Below, in pieces: positions 9,840-18,214 of a stretch of 18,214 bases of DNA. The translations under genes were made by a program, and so were the position numbers. Origin of the DNA: Spirogloea muscicola (Eukaryota; Streptophyta; Zygnematophyceae; Spirogloeales; Spirogloeaceae); the NCBI GenBank assembly GCA_009602725.1, contig WELB01000111.1, forward strand, positions 55,197 through 73,410. The letters run 5' to 3'. Below the pieces are notes generated by a model. It was not told where the DNA came from, made no database searches, and was given only the letters and a program-made list of their open reading frames with translations. Within the stretch, counting starts at the first letter, position 1. Every line of letters begins with the position of its first letter.

Positions 9840-12800
9840 ATGAGGTGGCGGGTGGCGCTCTTCGGGGCGCTGGTCATTCTAACCGTCTTCCTCAGCCTCT
9901 CAGGTGCCTCTCCTGCCCTCATGCTTGAGTATGACTTGTAATCCTGTGCCGCTCATTGTTGGCCTGTGAGGAGCTGGTAGTAAATGGCCTGTCGGATTTC
10001 CACAATGGCGTGAAGGTCAGAGCACTGCGGTCGCGCGTCACGTTTTGTCGTACCACCGCGCAATGTGCCTCGCGAAATAGCTAACGAGGCTTGTATTAAG
10101 CTAGTATCACATCATGGTTGGTCAACCAGTCAAGCTGTGGTCTCTCAACCTTCCTCCTTAAATAAGAGATGGAAGAATGATCGACTACGTATGCTTCATC
10201 CTCTTTTGGTTTTGGTTTTCGGGAGTAGCTGGTGCGCCATTGTAAGCTCTGGTCTAGGTCTTGGGATAGCCATTTAGCTGTGATCTTATGACCTGCAGCT
10301 GCGGTTTTTCACCAAGGTGATCAGCCCAATGGTGACATACATGCCTCAATTGAGCTGAGACCTGACTATTGAGTATTGAGTGCCTTGACAGCACCTCATG
10401 TAGCTAGAGCAGAGGAAGCAACTTCACCACCTGGAGAAGTTGATCCACCGAAGGTGGACAGAGACCTGGGCTCCATACCCCCCGCCTCCACAACAGACAC
10501 AGACACTCAGCAGAGGTAGACATAGCAACACCTGCCACCCGGTCTGCTTCAGAAGTTGCAGCTGCGCTGACTATTCGTTGATGAATTGCTACTGACCTCA
10601 GTCGGCTGCATGGGCTTCTGTGTTTGTTGACTTCCATGGCCTGTGGTCTTCACAGGGAAAGGGAGTCTATGAGCAAAACCAGGAAGCTAGGAGAGAAGCA
10701 TGAGTTCCAGGCAGAGGTCAGCAGATTGATGGACATCATCATCAACTCGCTTTACAGTAACAAGGACATATTCCTCCGGGAGCTCATCTCAAATGCCTCT
10801 GATGTACGTAACCTGATTTCCTGGATAACTTGACAAGCAATTTCAGTGCTGGCCAGCTGCTGATTCTCAACATAAAGTTGCACAAACACAAGAGAGCAGT
10901 TTGATGTAAATTGCAACAACAATCTGATTGTAAGCCTGAGGAGCTTAGAGGAGAGCTGAGTGAATGCTAGTAGGGAGTAGTTAGTGGTCAAAAGTACTGC
11001 TTGTCATAAAGAAGGATTTGACCAGGAGGAAAGCAGCACATGTCTGAAAGGGTAAATGTTGTACGCTGTAGGCTTGATGTGCCTCTCCAGTGGCACTTCT
11101 GGAGTCTCCATACCAGTGTCTCGCGCATTATTGATTATCATTGTACACAGCCTGTCATACTGTGACTGTGAAGGACTTAGCTAGGCTAGGCACTTGGCGG
11201 AGAGAGGTTGGTGAGGGGTCTTCAGGTCCTGCCAAAGGCTCAACCTGACTTAATGTTCTTCCTTCTTCCACAGGCTCTTGACAAGATCCGCTTCCTCTCA
11301 CTCACTGACAAGTCAGTCCTTGGGGAAGGTGAAGACACACAGCTGGAAATCAAGGTAACTGCGTGGTCTGCTAGTCTCAGAACCATTCTAGGCAAACTAC
11401 AAACATTTGAGTAGCACACTTAGGATATTGCCAGCATCTAAAGCACCACTTCCTTGACGAGGTCATGTATTGACCAGAGAGTAACTCATCACCATTAAGT
11501 GTGCAATAAGTTGCTCCCACTGATTCACTAGCAATCTTTATAACCTTGGCATACCAGATCAAACTGGACGAGAAGAACAAGATACTGTCTATCAGGGACA
11601 GAGGTATTGGTATGACCAAGGAGGACTTGATCAAGAATCTTGGAACCATCGCAAAGTCTGGAACATCCGGTAAAGCTACAGATTGTTGAAGTCTGTACTA
11701 TGTGCATCCAGGCTAGTCATCTCCAGGCTAGTCATGTGGTTGAGTACCTACAAATCCCTGTGAGATTGCCGCAGCAGCCAGGCTTTAGCTGTAATAGCTG
11801 ATGTAGTCGATGCTGTTGTCTATCTTCAATATGCAGCCTTTTTGGAGCAAATGCAGAAGGGTGGCGACCTCAATCTTATTGGTCAATTTGGTGTTGGATT
11901 CTATTCGGTCTACCTTGTTGCTGACTTTGTGGAAGTTCACAGCAAACACAACGATGACACTCAGTAGAGTACCTTGCCCTTGCCCATCAAAAAACGCTTA
12001 TAAGTGTAACGAGCTGGAGCATGCAGATTGGTGTTCCCTGGCTCTTGTGTCATCCTCCTCTTTCAGTCCTCAGGTTTCGTGATCAAGTAATAGTGGAGCT
12101 ACCACTGTGACCCTTGCTCAGGTGGATCTGGGCATCAAAGGCTGATGGCAGCTATGAGATCTACGAGGATGACGAAAGCGAGCCGCTTGGACGCGGTACT
12201 GAAATCAAGATCCATCTCAAGGACGAGGCAAGCGAGTACGCTTCTGAGGACAAGCTCAAGGTCAGCCACAGATAGACTTTGGGTGATCGTATGCTCTTTG
12301 ACTAGCAAGGACGTGCTCATGCCTCATACACCACTCAGTGGTCTTCTAAGCTTTTCCCAAAGGCTGCTGACATTTGTTTCAATCATCTACTGCAGGAACT
12401 GGTGAAGAAGTATTCACAGTTCATCAACTTCCCAATCAGCCTTTGGGCTTCCAAGGAGGTTGAGTATGAGGTGCCTGATGACTCTGCCGACGAAGATGAA
12501 GCCGAGGAGGTTGAGGAAGGAGATGCTGACAAGAAGGGTGAGCATCCTCTCTCTCAAATTTGACCCTTGTACATTGCACCTCTACCAAAGCAGGTGTCTA
12601 CTGCTCAGCCCTATGCAGAGCCACAGACTAAGCCTGCATGCTACATGCACAATCTTTAGTCTGTCATGGCTTTTGTCTGAAATCACTCACATACTCTTGT
12701 CTTCGGCAGAGGATGAAGTAGAAGAGACAGAGGAAACAGAGGATGAGGATGAGGACGATGAAAAGAGTGAGTACTCAGACTTGCTTAGACAATCTGCTTT

Positions 12801-15800
12801 GAGGCTTTCCTTGTAAACACATGTCTGTCACTTTAAGTGATTCCCTCTATATTATCAAAATTGCCTGCAGCCAGACACTGCCAAAGTAAGCACAAGCAGA
12901 TATCTCAAGAAGTGGTCAAAGTGCTCCACACAGGATACTCATTGGTAGCATCAAGCAAGTCTTGACTCCACTTCATAAGCTGAAGGCATACTCTGTCCTC
13001 TGCCTTGCTTGATCTGATTGACATACTTGAGAAGAAAATCTTACTCTGTGACCTTTGCAGAGCCCAAGACAAAGACAGAGAAGAAGACGGAGTACAGCTG
13101 GGAAGTTCTGAACGATGTCAAGGCTATCTGGCTTCGAAATCCGAAGGATGTCAGTGATGAGGAGTATACTAAGTTCTATCAATCCATCAGCAAAGACATT
13201 ACCGGCAAGGAGCCCCTCTCATGGTCGCACTTCAACGCAGAGGGAGATGTGGAGTTCAAAGCGGTTCTGTTCATCCCTCCGGAGGCTCCAAGTGACTTGT
13301 GGGAGAACTATTACAGCTCTGCTGCAGCTCTGAAGCTCTATGTTAGAAGAGTTTTCATCTCAGAAGATTTTGATGAGCTTATGCCAAGATATCTAAATTT
13401 CTTGAAGGTAATTCTATGTACCTGCAACCTGGGCAGACCTGAAAGGCACCAGCTCCTTATTAGTAGTGTATACTATCCATTCAACAACTTGTGGACTGAC
13501 ATACAACAGAATATGAGATAAAAATACTGTTCTGATGGTGCTGGATCCCTTCGGACATGCGACTGTACCGCATTGCATTTACCGTGTGTACTTGCCATAG
13601 ATGCCGCCTGCAACGTCAATACACGCGATATCAGATAATGGGCTCATGTGATTCATGGAGTCCTCAAACTCATGTTCATGGTGTGCAGGGTATTGTTGAT
13701 TCGGACACTCTGCCTCTGAATGTATCCCGAGAGATGCTTCAACAGCATGGCAGTCTGAAGACCATAAAGAAGAAGCTTGTCCGCAAGGCCCTGGATATGA
13801 TCCGCCGCCTTGCTGAGGAGGACGAGGAAGACTCTTCCAAGAAGAGTTCTGATGGTATGTGTGCATATGAGGTCTGTTAGGTATTTGTTGTAAGTGGTTC
13901 ATGTGCCAGCACTGTGCCAATGCAGGGTCCTCAGTCTCTAAGAATGTCTTTACTGACACGGAGGTTGTGGACCACTTCTGCAGGGGATGACGAGACTAAA
14001 GTGGAGACTAAAAGCGGCAAAGGCAAGTACGGCACGTTCTGGAAGAATTTTGGGAAATCCATTAAGCTGGGCATCATTGAGGACAGTTCAAATCGCATCC
14101 GCCTCGCCAAACTTCTCAGATTCTCAACGTGCGTGATGAGCCTGCCTTTCCAGTGTTACTGTGTTGAGCTGCCATGTCTCACCTCAGGAGGCCCTTGGTG
14201 TGGAAGTCAAGTCATTCTCAACCTTGCCTGCTTAACAGCATCTTGTCCAGGAATATTGAAAGATTTCTTTCTGCTTATCTAGAATTGTGGACGTGATTAC
14301 TACCCCCCTTTCCTGACTCGAGTCAGCAACTTGATGCAGATCCAAGTCAGGGGAGAAGCTGGCTTCTCTGGATGACTATGTGTCCAGGATGAAGGATGGC
14401 CAAAAGCACATCTATTACCTCATTGGTCAAAACAAGGCACAGCTTGAGAAGTCTCCATTCTTGGAAAAACTCCTCAAGAAGGGCTTTGAGGTCAGGCATA
14501 AGCTTTTCCTGAATACATGTTTGTGATTTTCGTGTTGTGTATCAAAGTCACAAGCGCCTGGCAGGAATGCTTAGATAGGGAACTGAAGACTTATCAAGCT
14601 TGGAGCTGAGCAGGTCATATACTTCACAGACCCAGTCGATGAGTATCTGATGCAAAACTTGACCGAGTATGACGACATCAAATTCCAAAATGCAAGCAAG
14701 GACGACCTTAAGATTGGCGGGAAGAAGGACAAGGCCAAGGAGAAGGAGCTCAAGGAGAGCTTTAAGCCCTTGGTGGGCTGGTGGAAGGACAGTGTGTCCA
14801 AGCTCTTCCCTGACCTTGAGAACGTCAAGGTGTGAAAGCTGCCACCTATTGCATAAGTGCCTCTTCAGTCCAGCTCAATTGATGGAGACATATTTAGAGT
14901 CAAATTTTCACATGTGCAGGTCATCACTCTACAAAGATGACTTGCATATATTGCTTCCAGTAGATTATACTCAAGAGATAAGGTTCCACTTTTTCTTGCT
15001 TGAGCAGGTGAGCAACCGTTTGGCAGAGACACCCTGCATTGTTGTCACTTCCAAGTATGGGTGGTCAGCCAACATGGAAAGGATCATGGCAGCTCAGGCG
15101 CTGGCTGACAATGAGAAGCAGAGCTACATGAAGAGCAAGAAGACGCTTGAGATCAATCCGCGCCACCCAATCATCAAGGAGCTGAAGGTCCTGGCGGAGA
15201 ACAATGAGAATGTGCGTTGCTTCACCCCTTCTTACAAATTGCTGTCTTTGAGTTTTCCTCTGCAGTCCTGCTTGTCTGCCAGTTGGGGAGCATCTCTTCA
15301 TCTGAGTAAACCCTTAAGAGCAGCATGATGTGTCCCTTTGTATCTGCAACAAGCTCATGCTAGATTCAAGGTTCTGTTCCTCCCATGCTGCCACCACAAG
15401 AGCAGCTTCAAAGCTTTTGAAAACTGCAATTTTGAATTTGGATATTACGCCTTCTGCAACAGCGGCTGAAAGAATGTTTCCTGATGTATCATCGTCTCTG
15501 CAGGACCCCACGGCCTTGGAAGCGGCCAGGCTGCTGTATGAGACGGCGCTGCTTGAGAGCGGCTTTGTGTTGGACAACCCCAAGCCCTTCGCCTCAAGAG
15601 TTTACTCCACATTGAGATCAACGCTCCATATTGACCCCACGGCTGAGGTGGAGCAGGAGGAGGAGTTACCAGACGAAGATGATGACAATGAGGTGAACTT
15701 CAGCAGGTTTCCATCTAGCATAGCGCACATCAACACATTAAACAAAATCCCTCCACGACCTTCCCAAGTGCCACCAGCATGTCATTGGCTAGAACCCTCT

Positions 15801-16247
15801 CCTAATCCCCACTCTATGTCTTTGAGATTACTGCCCTGCCAGGCGGATCTGACTCTGCTGTCGGGCTGTATTGCTCTGTAGGCGAAGATGGCCAAGGCTG
15901 GCAGCAACGAGGAGGACATTGACCCCGAGGATGTGCTGGACGAGGACGAGATGCCACGTCTGGAGGAGGGTGTTCACGAGGTCAAGATCTTGTCGGACGA
16001 AGAGATGAAGGACCCCAAGAACGTTGCCAAGGACAAGGCGTCCATGGAGGTGCTCAAGCAGGCAGCAGCCAAGTACGGCGTCGCCGAGCAGTTGGAGAAT
16101 TTGCAGGCATCAGAGGACGCCAATGCTGACATCCCCAACGAGGCCACGGGCAGTGGCACAGCCACGCCGCCTCCGCCGGTGGCCGAGGGCGGTAGTGAAG
16201 CTGCTGCAGCAGCACCTACTGAGGCAGGCGTCAAGGACGAGCTCTGA
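9840..16247 (+). CDS. HSP90B: GRP94/endoplasmin, ER-lumen Hsp90, complete, 17 exons, KDEL terminus
   Basis: GRP94 is the ER paralogue of Hsp90 and finishes folding of selected secretory and membrane clients after BiP. Exons: 9840-9903, 10404-10515, 10656-10803, 11274-11354, 11558-11669, 11837-11963, 12122-12260, 12396-12537, 12710-12766, 13061-13407, 13689-13854, 13984-14128, 14340-14490, 14614-14829, 15008-15211, 15504-15692, 15882-16247. Phases close to 921 residues. Residues 1-21 are a hydrophobic signal peptide; exon 2 gives the GRP94-specific acidic pre-N region with DPPKV. ATP-site motifs: ELISNASD 101-108 (catalytic E101, N105), DRGIGMT 149-155, GQFGVGFYS 188-196. An acidic charged linker follows at about 290-330, then the middle domain ([14 protein letters not shown]), NVSREML, and the C-terminal domain to about 790. 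The last exon encodes 121 residues ending KDEL, about 100 residues longer than the plant family norm (about 820 aa). Confidence 0.97.
11707..11735 (+). repeat. 14-base tandem repeat in GRP94 intron 5
   Basis: TCCAGGCTAGTCAT occurs at 11707-11720 and again at 11722-11735, separated by one base. It lies in the intron at 11670-11836, away from the splice sites. No function is evident. Confidence 0.85.
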
Positions 16248-16363
16248 CGGGGAAGCAGAGCTCCGGAGAGGCACATCAGCAGCCGGCTGTTGCTGAGAGC
16301 AGATATTGCTGCTCACTTAGGGCCACATTTTAGCGTGCTGAGCCGTGGCTTGCAGGCGGCTCT

Positions 16364-16398
16364 GGCTGGCTTAAGCAGAGGGCTTAAGCCCGCCAGCC
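16364..16398. repeat. Bulged stem-loop in the GRP94 3' flank
   Basis: GGCTGGC (16364-16370) pairs with GCCAGCC (16392-16398), and TTAAGC (16371-16376) pairs with GCTTAA (16382-16387) around the loop AGAGG, with a 4-base bulge on the right side. It starts 117 bases past the GRP94 stop and lies 25 bases before the possible poly(A) signal, so it would be in the mature 3' UTR. Confidence 0.7.
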
Positions 16399-16422
16399 TC
16401 GCACTTTGTGCAGCTGTGCAGC

Positions 16423-16427
16423 TGTAA
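16423..16427 (+). promoter_or_regulatory. Possible poly(A) signal TGTAA for GRP94
   Basis: TGTAA is the usual near-upstream polyadenylation element in chlorophyte algae. This copy is 176 bases past the GRP94 stop, a normal 3' UTR length. A 5-base match is weak on its own. Confidence 0.35.
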
Positions 16428-17184
16428 CGCCACCAATGTACGCCACATTTTAACACAGCAAGAGAAGCCCCAATGCTTGCCGCAGTCGGTCACTGAAGAA
16501 TCATTATCGCAGGTCTTTTCTCCTCTTGCCACCACTGTCGTGCCTCCTTGCCACAGTTGTGACGTGCTCCTCCACTTGAGTTGCATAGCCCAGCCTTCGC
16601 TGACCCGGTGGTTGCCGCCAGCTTGGACAGCAGGGAGCAGAGCCCAGCATGGACCACTGGATGCAGGCTCCCGCCCAGACGCGCAGGCAATGAGATCCAG
16701 TGGACAAGGCTTAGACGGCCCCGATAGCGGTATGAGGGGCTGCTTGCAGATAGCCAAGTGTGCCGAGCGCGTCAGCATCGGCTGAGTCTAAACAGCCAGG
16801 ACGCGTCACCGCACGCGGCTAGGTCCCTGTCCGGGGTGGCGACTGCCGCCACGCTTATAGCTGCACAGCTGCACAGGAAGTGCGGTTGCTGCTTGCGTCA
16901 ACGCCGTGGTGGCTAGAGGCGGGTGTCCTCCCCTGGGAGAGGCGGCGGCTTCCAGAGGCCGCCGGGCCGCTTGGCAGTGGTCATGCCCGCGTCACCGCCG
17001 CCGCGCCTGCAGGCCACCAGGGCAGCCGGCTTGTCGCCGTCAACTTTGCCCAGCAGCCGAGTGTCGGCCGGCAAGCGTCGGTGCTACGGACATCAATGTG
17101 CAGCGCTGGTAGCGAGCCGCTATCGAGTGGGGCCCATGACCGCCTCTGCTACTGATACAGCAAGCCAGCTGCGTGCCGGTGCGC

Positions 17185-18214
17185 TCACGCTGCTGGGTTG
17201 TAGGGCCCCGGCGGCGGCACCCCCGGCGTTGGCACTGGCCCCGGCGGATAGTATAGCGCACCAGCAGCCTCCATGAGGTATGGCGCACCATAACCCGCCG
17301 CCTGCATCGGAGACGCGCCGCCAGTGATGACCGGCACCCTGCATGGACCGACATTGCCGCCGCAGGGGCTTTGCTGGCCTGTCAGAACGGGACCCCTAGA
17401 CGGGCTAGATGGCCAGCCGCTGGCATTGACGATGGCCACGACGGCCGAAGGCGTGACGAGCGAGGACCAAAAACTTCAGGACGGAGCTTCAGACTAGTTT
17501 CCAAATCTGCCTCTGTAGCAGCCGCTGCTGCAGGCCGTCGACGAGGCTCCCTCGCAGGCAGCAGGCGGCTTCGGCACAGACGAAGCAGGCGAAAGCAGGC
17601 AAGGAGAGGGAGGGCCGCTCACCACGTGACCTCGCCGCCACCGTAGCCGTACTGCTGGTGGCTGCCGTACGGAGGCGGCGGGGGGACTCCCATGCCCACT
17701 GGGAACTGCATTGCCACTGGCCCTGCTGCCGCCCTCGCCGCCATCGCAGTGATACAAACGACTCAGCAAAGGTGGACATTGCTGAGAGCGAAAGCAAGCA
17801 ACGGCGGCGGCGGCGGCGGTGGCAATGGAGGCGGCGGCGGAGCGTGAAATCGTTACCTGGCCCGACGCCGGCCTGCTGCGGCGTGAAGTCTGGCGCGCCC
17901 ACGCGCATGCTGCTGCTGCCACTGGTACCGCCGGGGGCGGCGGCGGCAGCGAGGCCGGTGGCGACCCTCGCCTGGCCGTAGAGGTACTGGCCGCCGCTCA
18001 CGTAACCGGCTCCGCCATAGCCGCCTCCGCCGCCGCCATCGGCGCGGGCGGCCTCGGCAGCAGCTGGTCTCAGCAACAACGGCTGCGGCTGCGCTGCCAT
18101 GGCCGGCATCTGCATTCGCATCTGTGGCGGCTGCTTGCCGGCGGGGGCTGTCGCCATCGGCGCCGCGGCGGCGGCGGCGGCGGCGGATGACGGGCGCTGC
18201 TGCTGGAGGGCAGG
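17185..18214 (-). CDS. Unidentified Gly/Pro/Ala/Gln-rich low-complexity protein, last three exons, 5'-truncated by window edge
   Basis: I do not recognise this protein. Exons in transcript order: 18214-17857 (open at the edge), 17722-17623, 17338-17185. Donors are CAG|GTAACG and ACGTG|GTGAGC, and acceptors are GGCAGCAG and CCATGCAG; phases 1 and 2 close, giving 203 residues then TGA. The visible part starts with a Gln/Ala run (8 Ala encoded by a GCC tract), continues through Met/Gln/Pro-rich sequence, a Gly/Tyr patch (GGGGGGYGGAGYVSGGQYLY), then MGVPPPPPYGSHQQYGYGGG, and ends PPGPVPTPGVPPPGPYNPAA. Such Tyr/Gly/Gln/Pro-rich tails are common on RNA-binding and on clathrin/ESCRT-associated proteins, so the C-terminus alone cannot decide function. 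Support comes from the same aromatic-Gly-Pro composition continuing across both introns in the phase-correct frame. Confidence 0.7.

Larger units (their letters stand above)
16248..17184. other. Spacer between convergent GRP94 and the right-edge gene
   Basis: This 937-base stretch holds the two 3' UTRs. No gene is supported: open frames are short, on conflicting strands, and match nothing I recognise. It contains a stem-loop (16364-16398), a TGTAA motif (16423-16427) and an 11-mer GCCACATTTTA repeated at 16322-16332 and 16442-16452. From about 16780 it is GC-rich without visible structure; CAGCTGCACAGCTGCAC near 16859-16876 is a minor local repeat. Confidence 0.6.

Noticed and set aside
13926-13983. 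Earlier acceptor for GRP94 exon 12 (after AATGCAG at 13919-13925)
   Set aside because: In the required phase it runs into TGA at about 13986; the acceptor at 13981-13983 gives the conserved sequence without a stop.

Overview
The window is nuclear DNA from a eukaryote with many short GT-AG introns (most 110-500 bases) and GC-rich exons. Several signs point to the green lineage, most likely a green or streptophyte alga. The augmin subunit is most like plant AUG3. An intron carries a fragment of a plant-type mitochondrial nad2. Another intron holds two units of the plant telomere repeat CCCTAAA. A TGTAA motif of the kind used as an algal polyadenylation signal lies downstream of one gene. I cannot name the species.

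Layout, left to right. Positions 1-3071 (+) hold the 3' part of the gene for augmin subunit 3 (AUG3/HAUS3), 11 exons, open at the left edge. A 1.3 kb spacer (3072-4412) separates it from a convergent gene and holds a 100-base direct repeat. Positions 4413-8407 (-) hold a complete 11-exon gene for the ER Hsp70 BiP (661 aa, signal peptide, C-terminal HDEL). Positions 8408-9839 are the spacer between two divergent start codons. Positions 9840-16247 (+) hold a complete 17-exon gene for the ER Hsp90 GRP94 (921 aa, signal peptide, C-terminal KDEL, unusually long acidic tail). Positions 16248-17184 are a spacer with a hairpin and a possible poly(A) signal. Positions 17185-18214 (-) hold the last three exons of an unidentified Gly/Pro/Ala/Gln-rich protein, open at the right edge.

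The centrepiece is the head-to-head pairing of the two major ER-lumen chaperones, BiP and GRP94, across one 1.43 kb spacer. The spacer contains an exact unfolded-protein-response element (CCACGTCA, the reverse of TGACGTGG), a seven-of-eight second copy, three CCAAT boxes, a cluster of three TGACG bZIP half-sites including a perfect palindrome, a heat-shock-type inverted repeat and a strong G-quadruplex tract. The simplest reading is a bidirectional UPR promoter that co-induces the two partners that fold secretory proteins in sequence. That is inference from layout and motifs; no expression data are visible.

Other notable items are the mitochondrial nad2 fragment inside an AUG3 intron, telomere-like repeats in the next intron, a perfect 14-bp hairpin in a further AUG3 intron, an in-frame 57-base cassette exon in the GRP94 charged linker, and retrieval signals isolated on the last exon of both chaperone genes. 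All exon boundaries were set by hand from homology, reading frame and GT-AG rules; reading phase closes exactly across all three chaperone and augmin gene models.
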